Shown here piece by piece: positions 1-9,972 of a stretch of DNA of 64,000 bases. Both the position numbers and the translations under genes were made by a program. Below the pieces are notes generated by a model that saw nothing but the letters and a program-made list of their open reading frames with translations, searched no databases and was not told the origin of the DNA. Position 1 is the first letter of the stretch; each line of letters starts with the position of its first letter. The stretch is from Bacteroidota bacterium (GTDB lineage: Bacteria; Bacteroidota; Bacteroidia; Bacteroidales; Dysgonomonadaceae), in contig JAEWGM010000017.1 of the NCBI GenBank assembly GCA_023388315.1, forward strand, positions 59,991 through 123,990, in the 5' to 3' direction.

Positions 1-220
1 GCTCATAAGAAGAGGTTTCTTCGCTGTGGAAGATATTGCGCCCAATAACAACTTTTGGCTTAACGAAGAAGGGATTCACTACGCCTATAACCAATACGAA
101 ATTGCACCCTATTCTTCCGGCGTAATTGAAGTAACCATCCCCTACTCCGATTTGAAAGATATTTTATTGCCTAATGGCATTGTCGCAAGGTATTTTCTCA
201 AAGGAGATAGCCGTGATTAA
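1..220 (+). CDS. C-terminal part of a DUF3298 (RsiV-like) domain protein, cut by the window edge
   Basis: The reading frame is open from base 2 to a TAA at 218-220, with no credible start inside the window; the GTG at 26 is internal. The residues NEEGIHYAYNQYEIAPYSSG followed by a short IPYSDLKDIL segment are the hallmark end of the DUF3298 domain, found in extracytoplasmic Bacteroidota proteins and in RsiV-type anti-sigma factors. The N-terminal part, including any lipoprotein signal, is outside the window. A strong terminator follows 30 bases downstream. The function of DUF3298 proteins without a sigma-factor partner is not established. Confidence 0.7.
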   Translation, partial: LIRRGFFAVEDIAPNNNFWLNEEGIHYAYNQYEIAPYSSGVIEVTIPYSDLKDILLPNGIVARYFLKGDSRD

Positions 221-250
221 AGGGAGTAGTTTCTATTATTAAACTAAAAA

Positions 251-276
251 ACAGGGCGCGATGCCCTGTTTTTTTT
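251..276 (+). terminator. Rho-independent terminator after the DUF3298 gene
   Basis: ACAGGGC (251-257) pairs with GCCCTGT (263-269) across a five-base loop and runs into eight T residues. A second perfect palindrome, AAGCGAATT-GG-AATTCGCTT at 298-317, lies just beyond and probably serves the converging YceI gene, though it has no T tract on that strand. Confidence 0.85.
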
Positions 277-328
277 AATGCCTAAACTACCGGTTCAAAG
301 CGAATTGGAATTCGCTTCACCCAAAGTT

Positions 329-919
329 TTACTGTTGCGCCGGTTTATCCGCAGCATTTTTAAATTCCAAATACAACGTGATGCTCACATCTTTGCCGAT
401 GGAAGTTAGCTCCGGGTCGTACGATACGTTAAAATCAAACCTGTTGATGGTGTTTTTGGCAATAAAACCAATGGTTTCAATCCCATTTCGATCTTTGACC
501 GCACCACCGTATTTCACATCAAACGTTACCGGTTTGGATGCATCTTTAATCTGCAAAATCCCGTTTAACTTGTAATTCTCATTGTCCACCTTTTCAATGC
601 TTGTGCTTTCAAAAGACATAGCCGTGAATTTTTCCACATCAAAAAAATCGGCGCTTCTCAGGTGCTTGTCGCGCGCTTCCACACCGGTGTTGATGCTGGC
701 GGTTTCCACATTAAAAAAAACGGTGGCCTGCTCCATATTGTTTACATCACCAATAATGCCGCCATCAAATTTCTCAAACTTGCCACTTACAAACGTTATG
801 CCCAAGTGCTTTACCTTAAAGTTTACCGACGAATGCGCCGCATCCACCTTATAACTCGATTGAGCCATCAGCCCAACGCTCATCATCAACGTGCTTAGTA
901 CTAAAAAAAACTTATTCAT
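329..919 (-). CDS. YceI family periplasmic lipid-binding-like protein
   Basis: A 196-residue protein with an N-terminal Sec signal peptide (MNKFFLVLSTLMMSVGLMAQ, cleavage after about residue 20). The mature part begins SSYKVDAAHSSVNFKVKHLG and contains the family pattern of a KHLRSADFFD segment near residue 85, both typical of the YceI beta-barrel fold that binds isoprenoid or other amphipathic molecules. It stands alone and converges with the DUF3298 gene. The role of YceI in Bacteroidota is not settled; stress-induced periplasmic binding is the family-level expectation. The start ATG is the only one that gives a full signal peptide. Confidence 0.9.
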   Translation of the reverse strand: MNKFFLVLSTLMMSVGLMAQSSYKVDAAHSSVNFKVKHLGITFVSGKFEKFDGGIIGDVNNMEQATVFFNVETASINTGVEARDKHLRSADFFDVEKFTAMSFESTSIEKVDNENYKLNGILQIKDASKPVTFDVKYGGAVKDRNGIETIGFIAKNTINRFDFNVSYDPELTSIGKDVSITLYLEFKNAADKPAQQ

Positions 920-1025
920 ATTTTCTTGCTTTTAGTTTGTTATGAAAATAAAACAAGTGAGTGTTCAAACTTGTTCGATTGTAAATTTCAATGAACCATA
1001 AAATAGAATTCAGACAAAAAAGCGT

Positions 1026-1033
1026 TATCTTTG
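1026..1033 (+). promoter_or_regulatory. -7 box for sufB (TATCTTTG)
   Basis: TATCTTTG followed by CAG matches the Bacteroidota -7 consensus TAnnTTTG, 90 bases before the sufB ATG. No clear -33 TTTG is seen at the expected spacing. Confidence 0.5.
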
Positions 1034-1123
1034 CAGTAAACAAAAAGCTTGTTGTGGTTGTTACTAATCGCGGAAGAGTTTTTTTACCCTCCAAATAACC
1101 ACAGCTATAATATTTTAAAAATC

Positions 1124-2575
<1,452 letters not shown>

Positions 2576-2617
2576 GAAATAATGCACAATTAAGAATTCA
2601 TAATTCATAAGGAAAAA

Positions 2618-2651
2618 AATCGGCAATACGTAAGATTGTCGATTTTTTTTT
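2618..2651 (+). terminator. Terminator after sufB
   Basis: AATCGGCAAT (2618-2627) pairs with ATTGTCGATT (2635-2644), one G-U pair, seven-base loop, followed directly by a run of T. This makes sufB a monocistronic unit. Confidence 0.85.
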
Positions 2652-2835
2652 GCGCTGAAATTGTTCAAGCATTCGCCATAGAAACGTTGTTTTGCACGTG
2701 GCCGACGCTTTTAATTCAACCTCAACTGATGTGTTGCTTTTTAAACTCTTTACCAAAAAAACTATGTATCTATCCCGCGTAGCGGGACAAGTTGTGGGTA
2801 AAAACTGATTTAGAAATTTACGCGGATATTCATTT

Positions 2836-2862
2836 TATCTTTATATATTTACGTTTTGTAAA
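2836..2862 (+). promoter_or_regulatory. Possible promoter and operator of the glycerate operon
   Basis: A near-consensus -7 box TATCTTTA (2836-2843) is followed by the perfect inverted repeat TTTAC-N5-GTAAA (2848-2862), 30 bases before the permease ATG. The position is right for a repressor site, but no regulator gene lies nearby. The rest of the 316-base spacer holds the sufB terminator and a small TCCCGC/GCGGGA hairpin at 2773-2787. Confidence 0.35.
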
Positions 2863-2891
2863 ATCAATTCAGGTTTATTCAATCTAATGAA

Positions 2892-4220
2892 ATGAGCATT
2901 GCAGTAATTTCGCTGTTAGTTCTGTTGAGCATTGTGCTTATTGTGGTGTTGACTTCCGTTACAAAACTCAACGCGTTCGCATCGTTGTTTCTGGTGGCAC
3001 TATTGCTTGCCATGGTTGCCCTCCCCGATAAGAATGTTGTGGATATCCTCAAACAAGGTTTCGGAAGCACGGTGGCATCTATCGGGTTTCTAATTATTTT
3101 CGGCGCCATTATTGCCGTGGTGCTGGAAAAAACGGGTGGCGCCATCAGCATTGCCAACTATATTTTGTTGAAGACGGGCCGCAGCAAAGCCGCATCGGCG
3201 ATGGGAATAACGGGATTTATTGTGGGTTTGCCCATTTTTTGCGATTCCGGCTACATTATTATGAGCGGGTTGGCAAAATCGTTCAGTGCAAAAGCCAAAA
3301 TAGCGTTGCCATTTATCGCATTTGTATTGGCCACTTCGCTCTATTCCGTTCACTGTCTCACGCCCACGCATCCGGGGGCCTTGGCGGCATCGGGAATTTT
3401 GGGTGCCAATATCGGGGTGCTTATTTTGTTGGGCGCGCTTTTTGCCATTCCCGCCACCGTAGCCGCTTTTTTATGGATTAAATGGCGTACGAGAAAAGAT
3501 GTTTTTCAGGAAGTAACGCCCACCAAAATCGATGTTCGCGATGAAACACACTTGCCATCGGTGCAACTTTCGTTGCTGCCCATTGTAGCGCCACTTATGC
3601 TCATCGCTATCGGTTCTCTTATCGCCGTAATGGAAACTCCCGACAACAACCTATTAATAAAAGTTTTATCTTTTATGGGCAACCCCATCATCGCGTTGCT
3701 TATTGGCGTATTTCTATCGCTTTTTCTTTTGAAAAACAACTCAATAACCACCATCAATTCTCTCCTTGAATCGGCTATAGAAAAAGCCGGCCCCATATTA
3801 ATTGTAACCGGCGCCGGCGGTATGTTTGGCTTAGTTATTAAAGAAACCGGCATAGGCGCCTATGCAGGAGAATTTCTTGTGCAAAGCGGCTTGGGGCTTG
3901 CTGTTCCGTTTCTTATCGCCGCCATTTTGAAAACGGCGCAAGGGTCAACTACTGTCGCCATCATAACCGCGGCATCGTTTGTAGCGCCAATGCTTCCCGC
4001 TTTGGGACTGGATTCCGAAACCGGAAAACTTCTGGCAACGATTTCAATGGGTGCCGGCTCTATGATGATTTCCCATGCCAACGATTCTTACTTTTGGGTG
4101 GTTTCCCGGTTTTCGGGGATCGACTCAAATACCACGTTAAAAGTCTATTCTTCAGCTACTATTGTTATGGGTGTGGTTACGTTTGCTTGTGTTTGGTTGT
4201 CTTCATTTTTTATGTTGTAA
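2892..4220 (+). CDS. GntP family permease, probable glycerate/gluconate transporter
   Basis: A 442-residue, very hydrophobic inner-membrane protein with about 12 predicted membrane spans and no signal peptide. It shows the GntP family pattern: GFGSTVASIGFLIIFGAIIA near residue 55, the IVGLPIFCDSGYIIMSGLAK loop near residue 110, SVHCLTPTHPGALAAS, and LKTAQGSTTVAIITAASFVA near residue 345. GntP members import gluconate, glycerate or related hydroxy acids with protons. The next gene starts three bases after its stop and encodes a glycerate 2-kinase, so glycerate is the most likely substrate; gluconate or a keto acid remains possible because substrate cannot be read from sequence. Confidence 0.9.
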   Translation: MSIAVISLLVLLSIVLIVVLTSVTKLNAFASLFLVALLLAMVALPDKNVVDILKQGFGSTVASIGFLIIFGAIIAVVLEKTGGAISIANYILLKTGRSKAASAMGITGFIVGLPIFCDSGYIIMSGLAKSFSAKAKIALPFIAFVLATSLYSVHCLTPTHPGALAASGILGANIGVLILLGALFAIPATVAAFLWIKWRTRKDVFQEVTPTKIDVRDETHLPSVQLSLLPIVAPLMLIAIGSLIAVMETPDNNLLIKVLSFMGNPIIALLIGVFLSLFLLKNNSITTINSLLESAIEKAGPILIVTGAGGMFGLVIKETGIGAYAGEFLVQSGLGLAVPFLIAAILKTAQGSTTVAIITAASFVAPMLPALGLDSETGKLLATISMGAGSMMISHANDSYFWVVSRFSGIDSNTTLKVYSSATIVMGVVTFACVWLSSFFML

Positions 4221-4223
4221 CAG

Positions 4224-5531
4224 ATGAGAAATATTGCCGAAGAAATATTTAATGCCGGCGTAAGAAGCGTTTTACCCGAAAAAATGTTCCAACTGCACGT
4301 GAAACTAACCGATGAGCGCTTGGAAATTGCGGGTGAAAACTATGAATTATCTCAATTCAACCATATCTACGTTTTGGGTGCCGGGAAAGCGGCAGCGTTA
4401 ATGGCCAAGGAAATAGAAAATGTGTTGAAAGACAAAATAACCGACGGACACATCATCACCAAATACGGCCATGGAGCAAAGTTGCGTTATCTGACGCTCA
4501 CCGAAGCCGGACATCCCATTCCCGATGCCGAAGGTATAAAAGGTACCCGAAAATTACTGGAAATAGCGAATAAAGCAGCCGAAAACGATTTGGTTATTTG
4601 TTTGTTGTCTGGCGGCGCATCGGCACTGATGGCCGATTTTCCGGAAACTGCCACTCTCAACGACCTAAAACGCGCCAACGAGTTATTGGTGACCAGCGGA
4701 TCCAATATTCACGAAATCAACACCGTACGTAAGCATCTTTCTAACGTGAAAGGGGGACGGTTGGCGAAAGCGATTTATCCGGCTACTACAATCAGTCTCA
4801 TTATTTCGGATGTAATTGGCGATAAATTGGACGTAATCGCTTCAGGCCCAACGGTGGGAGACTCAAGCACGTTTGCCGATGCCCTGTCTGTTATTGATAA
4901 ATACGCGTTAGCCTCTTCCCTACCCGCTTCTTTATTAACTCATTTGCAGAAAGGTGCACATGGCGCCATTGATCAAACACCTAAACCCGATGACCCGATT
5001 TTTGAAAAAGTGCGAAATTATATTATCGCGAGCAATAGAGTCGCTTTGGAAAATGCCGCCACAAAGGCCAAAGAGCTGGGGTTTGAAACGCATATCGTAA
5101 CTGATTGTTTGCAGGAAGACGTATTGGAAGTGGCCGATTTTATTGTAAAAGCAATTGACAAACAGAAAAACAGGAAAGAGCCGGTTTGCTTGCTTTTCGG
5201 TGGTGAACCCACGGTAAAAGTTTCCGGAAGCGGATTAGGTGGACGAAATCAACACTTGGCATTGCTCTTAGCCTCAAAAATTACAGCTATGAAAAATATC
5301 ACCATCCTTTGCGCCGGAACCGATGGCACCGACGGCCCAACAAACGCTGCCGGCGCCGTGGTTGATAACAAAACAATGCGTCTTGCGAAAGAAAAAGAAA
5401 TTGATGTTCGGCCGTATATTGAGAATTTCAATTCTTACCACTTTTTTGCACAAATTGGTGGGCACGTGGTTACAGGAAATACCGGCACCAATGTAATGGA
5501 TATGGTGGTGGTGCTTATAAATCCGGTGTAA
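4224..5531 (+). CDS. Glycerate 2-kinase, type II (DUF4147/MOFRL family)
   Basis: A 435-residue protein with an N-terminal DUF4147 region (about 5-240) and a C-terminal MOFRL domain (about 310-430). Typical motifs are HIYVLGAGKAAALMAKEIE, the glycine-rich CLLSGGASALM near residue 135, NTVRKHLSNVKGGRLAK, LIISDVIGDKLDVIASGPT, and LLFGGEPTVKVSGSGLGGRN. The family phosphorylates D-glycerate to 2-phosphoglycerate; older annotations call it hydroxypyruvate reductase (TtuD). With the GntP permease three bases upstream it forms a two-gene operon that would feed glycerate into lower glycolysis. The converging ung gene ends 86 bases away and no clear terminator was found between them. Confidence 0.9.
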   Translation: MRNIAEEIFNAGVRSVLPEKMFQLHVKLTDERLEIAGENYELSQFNHIYVLGAGKAAALMAKEIENVLKDKITDGHIITKYGHGAKLRYLTLTEAGHPIPDAEGIKGTRKLLEIANKAAENDLVICLLSGGASALMADFPETATLNDLKRANELLVTSGSNIHEINTVRKHLSNVKGGRLAKAIYPATTISLIISDVIGDKLDVIASGPTVGDSSTFADALSVIDKYALASSLPASLLTHLQKGAHGAIDQTPKPDDPIFEKVRNYIIASNRVALENAATKAKELGFETHIVTDCLQEDVLEVADFIVKAIDKQKNRKEPVCLLFGGEPTVKVSGSGLGGRNQHLALLLASKITAMKNITILCAGTDGTDGPTNAAGAVVDNKTMRLAKEKEIDVRPYIENFNSYHFFAQIGGHVVTGNTGTNVMDMVVVLINPV

Positions 5532-5616
5532 GTTATAATGAAACACTCGCAGTGTTCAACTGAGATGTTGGAAACTTGATTTGATTTTACAGTAATGTTT
5601 TTTACATGGAACTACC

Positions 5617-6279
5617 CTACCAATCTATTGGTTTTTCTCCATATGCGGCTAAATACGCATTAGCTTTGCTAAAATGCTTATTACCAAAGAATCCCCTATG
5701 GGCCGACAAAGGCGAAGGATGAGGTGATTTTAAGATAAGATGTCTGTTCGCGTCAATATTCTCCCCTTTTCGTTGCGCGTAGGCGCCCCAAAGAATAAAC
5801 ACCAAATGTTGGCGTTCATTGGCTAAACGTGCTATCACGGAATCAGTAAATTGCTCCCACCCTTTTCCTTGGTGCGAACCGGCACGATGCGCTTGCACGG
5901 TTAGCGTGGCATTGAGCAACAACACGCCTTGCTTCGCCCATCGTTCTAAGTTTCCCGAACGGGGAATTGGTGTTCCTAAATCATCGTGAATTTCTTTGTA
6001 GATATTGACCAAGGAAGGCGGGATGCGCACGCCATCGTTTACCGAAAAGCATAAGCCGTGTGCCTGTCCCGGTTCGTGATACGGGTCTTGCCCCACAATC
6101 ACCACTTTCACTTTGTCGAACGGGCAACTGTCAAATGCGTTAAAAATAAATCTTGCCGGCGGATAAACAGTTTTTGTGGAATACTCATTTCGCACAAAAT
6201 CGGTTAATGTTTTAAAATAGGGTTTTTCAAATTCGTTTTGCAGCCTTGCTTTCCAGCTCTCTTCAATTTTAACGTCCAT
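5617..6279 (-). CDS. ung: Uracil-DNA glycosylase, family 1
   Basis: A 220-residue protein matching family 1 UDG in length. It carries the water-activating motif VVIVGQDPYHEPGQAHGLCF (catalytic Asp in GQDPYH, about residue 65), the VLLLNATLTV strand, and the minor-groove reading loop HPSPLSAHRGFFG near residue 186. It removes uracil from DNA in base excision repair. It is a single gene, oriented away from asnA upstream by 150 bases of repeat-like sequence. A weak -7 like box (TACTTTCG on the minus strand, 6310-6317) lies in its leader. Confidence 0.97.
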   Translation of the reverse strand: MDVKIEESWKARLQNEFEKPYFKTLTDFVRNEYSTKTVYPPARFIFNAFDSCPFDKVKVVIVGQDPYHEPGQAHGLCFSVNDGVRIPPSLVNIYKEIHDDLGTPIPRSGNLERWAKQGVLLLNATLTVQAHRAGSHQGKGWEQFTDSVIARLANERQHLVFILWGAYAQRKGENIDANRHLILKSPHPSPLSAHRGFFGNKHFSKANAYLAAYGEKPIDW

Positions 6280-6345
6280 CGGTTATTCATTTAAAAGGAT
6301 TGAATACACGAAAGTACAAAAATCATCCACATCCACAAAACCATC

Positions 6346-6430
6346 GCCGCAGGCTTATCGTGCGAAGCACCTATCAGCAAAGCTCTATCGCTCGAAGCGC
6401 TATCGCCAAAGGCCTATCAGCATAGTGTCT
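6346..6430. repeat. Degenerate tandem repeat, about 15-bp unit, between ung and asnA
   Basis: About six imperfect units of the type GCRAAGCxCTATCR follow one another, for example CTCGAAGCG-CTATCG and CCAAAGG-CCTATCA. The array runs up to the asnA stop codon. Unit length is not constant (14-16), so it looks like an old, drifting array. No protein product or strong hairpin is evident. Confidence 0.5.
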
Positions 6431-7466
6431 ATATCAAATAAATGTGTTGCTTTTTCGCCTCCTCGCGCATTTCAGCGGGCCAAAGGCTTGCCTGGATTTC
6501 ACCAATGTGGGCTTTTCGTAAATAATGCATACACAAACGCGACTGCCCTATCCCGCCGCCAATGGAAAGTGGTAATTCGCCATTCATTAATCGTTGATGG
6601 AAAAACAAAGCCAAGCGGTCTTCTTTGTCCCTCAACTTCATTTGTTTTTTGAGCGATTGGGGATTCACACGAATTCCCATCGAAGACAGTTCTACAGCTC
6701 TTTTCAACACCGGGTTCCACACCAGCAAATCGCCGTTCAGGCCTTGGTATCCGTCTTCGTTTGTGGTAATCCAGTCGTCGTAGTCGGGGGCGCGGCCATC
6801 GTGCGGTTCTCCGTTCGACAACTCGGCACCAATGCCAATAACGAACACAGCGCCAAATTCTTTGCAAATGGCGTCTTCCCTATCTTTGGCGTCTTTATCG
6901 GAGTATTTCTGTAAAAGTTCTTCGGCGTGAATAAACGTAATATCCGCGGGCAACTCCGGCTTTATTTCGGGAAATAATTCATACACCAAATACTCCGTAC
7001 GCAGCATAGCGGCATAAATGCGCTGCACAACGCGTTTTAGAAAACCCAGGTTACGGTCTTTTTCACTCATCACCAACTCCCAATCCCATTGATCCACGTA
7101 TAGCGAGTGCAAATTATCTAACTCTTCATCGGCGCGGATGGCGTTCATATCGGTGTAAATGCCGAAACCTTCTTCAATTTCGTAATCCGCCAACGTGAGG
7201 CGCTTCCATTTTGCCAAGGAATGCACAATTTCCGCATTCTTGTCATTCATATCTTTTATTGGAAAATGAACCGGCCGTTCCACTCCGGTTAAATCGTCGT
7301 TAATACCTGTTCCGCTTTCCACAAACAGCGGTGCAGTCACACGACGTAGTCTTAACTCCGATGATAAATTTACTTGAAAAAAATCTTTGATGCTTTTGAT
7401 ACCTAATTCCGTTTGCTTGAGGTTAAGCAGTGGTTTATAGCCTTTTGGGACAAATAGTTTAGACAT
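6429..7466 (-). CDS. asnA: Aspartate-ammonia ligase (asparagine synthetase A)
   Basis: A 345-residue AsnA, the ammonia-using, class II aminoacyl-tRNA-synthetase-like asparagine synthetase. Visible signatures are TELGIKSIKDFFQVNLSSEL at the N-terminus, RRVTAPLFVESGTGINDDL, VDQWDWELVMS, GAVFVIGIGAELSNGEPHDG, and the C-terminal LPLSIGGGIGQSRLCMHYL. Length and motifs are normal. It makes asparagine from aspartate, ATP and NH4+ in the cytosol. It is transcribed alone from a near-perfect promoter 29 bases upstream of the ATG. Confidence 0.97.
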   Translation of the reverse strand: MSKLFVPKGYKPLLNLKQTELGIKSIKDFFQVNLSSELRLRRVTAPLFVESGTGINDDLTGVERPVHFPIKDMNDKNAEIVHSLAKWKRLTLADYEIEEGFGIYTDMNAIRADEELDNLHSLYVDQWDWELVMSEKDRNLGFLKRVVQRIYAAMLRTEYLVYELFPEIKPELPADITFIHAEELLQKYSDKDAKDREDAICKEFGAVFVIGIGAELSNGEPHDGRAPDYDDWITTNEDGYQGLNGDLLVWNPVLKRAVELSSMGIRVNPQSLKKQMKLRDKEDRLALFFHQRLMNGELPLSIGGGIGQSRLCMHYLRKAHIGEIQASLWPAEMREEAKKQHIYLI

Positions 7467-7494
7467 ACGTTATATTTTCTTTGTTATAAAGGTG

Positions 7495-7525
7495 CAAAGA
7501 TAATAGTGTTTTCCATTATGTCAAA
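7495..7525 (-). promoter_or_regulatory. asnA promoter, TTTG-N19-TATCTTTG
   Basis: On the minus strand TTTG (7525-7522), a 19-base spacer and TATCTTTG (7502-7495) give an exact match to the Bacteroidota housekeeping promoter consensus. Confidence 0.8.
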
Positions 7526-7620
7526 GTATTTTCCAATTAAACTTACAGCATTACATTCGACGCGCAAACAAAGTGTCTATTTGATGCATAATCGGCAATT
7601 ATTGAATCAAAATGATTATC

Positions 7621-8532
7621 TCACACCTCAAACTGCCCAATCAGTTCATGGATGGACGAAATATTGTGTCGCCGAAGGTATTCTTCTATTCCTTCCACAA
7701 TTTTTACCGATGCCGTGGGATCGATAAAATTATAGGTTCCTACCTGTACGGCGGTAGAACCGGCCAACACAAACTCTATGGCATCTTGCCAATCGCAAAT
7801 GCCGCCCATACCAATAATGGGAATTTTCACCGCGTTATACACTTGCCACACCATGCGAATGGCGATGGGTTTTATGCAAGGGCCCGATAAACCGCCGGTG
7901 ATGGTAGAGAGTTTTGATTTGCGGCGCTCCACATCAATGGCCATTCCCAAAAAGGTGTTGACCAGCGAAACGGAATCGGCGCCTTCATCTTCCACGGCGC
8001 GGGCAATTTCGGTAATGTCGGTTACGTTGGGCGAAAGTTTCACGATAAGCGTTTTGGGAAACACCTGCCGCACCGCTTTTGTAACTTCCGCCGCCGACGC
8101 GCACGAAGTGCCAAACGACATACCTCCTTCTTTTACATTGGGGCAAGAAATATTCAACTCAATGGCCGGAATTTTTTCAAGGTTGGCCAGTTTTTCGGAG
8201 CATTCCACATAATCTTCGATGCGCGATCCGGAAACATTCACAATCATATGGGTGTCAAAATCCTTTATTTCAGGATAAATGTGTTCCACAAAATAATCCA
8301 CCCCTTTGTTTTGCAACCCCACCGCGTTAAGCATTCCCGCCGGCGTTTCAGCCATTCGGGGGTATTCGTTTCCCTGTCGCGGTTCCAAGGTGGTTCCTTT
8401 TACGAAAATACCACCAAGCTTGCCCAAATCAATGAAATCGGTGTACTCGGTTCCGTATCCGAATGTTCCGGAAGCCGTCATTACCGGATTCTTTAATTCC
8501 AGGTTTCCTATGTTTACTTTCAATCTGTCCAT
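7621..8532 (-). CDS. pyrD: Dihydroorotate dehydrogenase B, catalytic subunit
   Basis: A 303-residue class 1B PyrD with an FMN-binding TIM barrel. Motifs are NPVMTASGTFGYGTEY at the N-terminus, GIFVKGTTLEPRQGNEYPR, ELNISCPNVKEGGMSFGT near residue 128, LIVKLSPNVTDI, GGLSGPCIKPIAIRM and PIIGMGGICDWQDAIEFVLA. It oxidises dihydroorotate to orotate in pyrimidine synthesis. The start overlaps the end of pyrK by 13 bases, so the two subunits are translationally coupled. Length is normal for the family. Confidence 0.96.
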   Translation of the reverse strand: MDRLKVNIGNLELKNPVMTASGTFGYGTEYTDFIDLGKLGGIFVKGTTLEPRQGNEYPRMAETPAGMLNAVGLQNKGVDYFVEHIYPEIKDFDTHMIVNVSGSRIEDYVECSEKLANLEKIPAIELNISCPNVKEGGMSFGTSCASAAEVTKAVRQVFPKTLIVKLSPNVTDITEIARAVEDEGADSVSLVNTFLGMAIDVERRKSKLSTITGGLSGPCIKPIAIRMVWQVYNAVKIPIIGMGGICDWQDAIEFVLAGSTAVQVGTYNFIDPTASVKIVEGIEEYLRRHNISSIHELIGQFEV

Positions 8533-9293
8533 GTGAGTTCGTTGGTGTTAAAAACAGGGCCTTCCGTGCAACTGCAAAGGTTGCCTCGAGTGGTTTTTTC
8601 GGTGCAACACAAGCAAGCGCCAAAGCCGCAGGCCATTAAGTTTTCAAGCGAAGCTTGGCATTCAATGCCCTTTTCTTTGGCTAATTTGGCCACGGCCACC
8701 ATCATGGGTTTGGGGCCACAGGTGTAAATAGCATCGTATTTGTTGTTCCAAACGGAATGGTGCGTAACAAATCCTTTTTCGCCGTGCGTATCATCTTCTG
8801 TGGTGGTGAATAGCGTGCCGAATTTCTCAAAATCGTCCAATTGCAGCAAGTCTCTTTTTGAGCGTCCTCCCAAAAGAAAATGAGGCGAAAAACCTTTTTC
8901 TTTCGCCATTTTTCCCAAAAAAAGCAATGGAGCGGTTCCAACACCGCCGCCAACCAGTAGTATTTTTTTGTGAGGATCATCGGGAAGCATAAACCAATTG
9001 CCCAACGGAAAGATTAAATTGAGGATATCTCCCTTTTGCACGGCACAAATCTGCTGTGTTCCTTTACCGATGCTTTGCACCAAAAGCCATAGTTGATTGG
9101 TTTGCTTATCCACAAAATTAACCGAGATGGGCCGCCGGAGAAATACCGAAGGCGATGTGACCGAGATTTGCACAAACTGTCCCGGCAACATAGCTGGAAG
9201 TTCTTCACCCGAAGAGGGGCTTACTTTTAGTAAATGATTCTGATAATTGAGTTGTTCGTTTTCGCAAACAACCATATCAAGCATTATTTTCAT
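8520..9293 (-). CDS. pyrK: Dihydroorotate dehydrogenase B, electron transfer subunit
   Basis: A 257-residue ferredoxin-reductase-like protein. The N-terminal FAD domain has PGQFVQISVTS and the FLRRPISVNF motif (about 44-78), the NAD domain has KILLVGGGVGTAPLLFLGK (about 110-128), and the C-terminal [2Fe-2S] site is the cysteine cluster CGFGACLCC and CSC (Cys 222, 227, 230 and 240/242). PyrK passes electrons from PyrD to NAD+ through FAD and the iron-sulfur centre. It is the first gene of the pyrK-pyrD pair. On the minus strand a TATCTTTG -7 box lies at 9337-9330. Confidence 0.95.
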   Translation of the reverse strand: MKIMLDMVVCENEQLNYQNHLLKVSPSSGEELPAMLPGQFVQISVTSPSVFLRRPISVNFVDKQTNQLWLLVQSIGKGTQQICAVQKGDILNLIFPLGNWFMLPDDPHKKILLVGGGVGTAPLLFLGKMAKEKGFSPHFLLGGRSKRDLLQLDDFEKFGTLFTTTEDDTHGEKGFVTHHSVWNNKYDAIYTCGPKPMMVAVAKLAKEKGIECQASLENLMACGFGACLCCTEKTTRGNLCSCTEGPVFNTNELTWTD

Positions 9294-9329
9294 GCGCTGA
9301 CTGCCATTTTACCTAATTATAATTCATGA

Positions 9330-9337
9330 CAAAGATA
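9330..9337 (-). promoter_or_regulatory. -7 box for pyrK-pyrD (TATCTTTG)
   Basis: TATCTTTG on the minus strand, 37 bases before the pyrK ATG. No TTTG is seen at the usual upstream spacing, so the promoter may be weak or activator-dependent. Confidence 0.45.
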
Positions 9338-9648
9338 CATATTTTTCAGCATTATTCTCCGATAAATATATTGCGAAGAAATTAAAAAAACAGATGCTAT
9401 GCTATTTCGGTTGTTTTATTAGATAAAAGAAATTCTTTCTGTCAACAAAAACAATTTCATTTAGTCGAGCCTTAAAAAGCCCATTTTTAATTTATTACTA
9501 ATATTTTTTATCACTATTGACTGACAAAAATAGTTAGAAAAAAGTAGGAGTTGCCCCGAAGTTTCGTCGCCAAGTTGTAAATTTGTACTGCCACGCAAGC
9601 TGTTCGATTTATTAATACAACAATGCGGTAATTTGAAATAAGGAGTTA

Positions 9649-9910
9649 TCATTTTATCAAATCTTGTAAATCGGAATTTATTTTGTTTTCCAATATATCT
9701 TTATGATATTTATCTAAACTTCGGAGTAAATAAGCAAAAGTATTCATCTCATTGGGCGATAAATCTCCCACAACAAATTCAGAAACCATTTCATATTGGG
9801 AAGTATTCTGTACATTTCGACACGTCCCATTTCAAATATCGTTGTCAAGATTCTCAAATCAGAACTTATGCTTTTTTTAAGAAAAGCATTGAAGTATTTT
9901 CAAATGAATA
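9649..9910 (-). pseudogene. Possible decayed gene, remnant of a MarR-like regulator C-terminus
   Basis: The 680-base spacer between pyrK and the ABC ATPase is AT-rich but has coding-like stretches on the minus strand. One frame reads YEMVSEFVVGDLSPNEMNTF then AYLLRSLDKYHKDI up to a TGA at 9649-9651; this resembles the dimerisation end of MarR-type regulators. Upstream of about 9810 that frame closes, while a neighbouring frame carries FLKKSISSDLRILTTIFEMG. The two could be one gene broken by a frameshift. No helix-turn-helix part is visible. A 63-codon minus-strand ORF at 9461-9652 has no recognisable content. The reading is tentative. Confidence 0.3.
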
Positions 9911-9972
9911 AAAACCACGACCAACGCTTCCAAACTCCCCATGGTTTTTTAATAAACATCAATCTTCCCGCA

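Noticed and set aside
1049..1123. Longer SufB with 25 extra N-terminal residues
   Set aside because: The extension starts at a TTG just after the -7 box and is not seen in SufB proteins; the ATG at 1124 gives normal length.
9294..9460. Pyrimidine-responsive attenuator or riboswitch before pyrK
   Set aside because: No terminator hairpin, conserved aptamer pattern or leader ORF was found between the -7 box and the start codon.
9461..9652. 63-codon minus-strand ORF after the possible regulator remnant
   Set aside because: No signal, domain or codon pattern supports it; it starts at the stop of a likely pseudogene.
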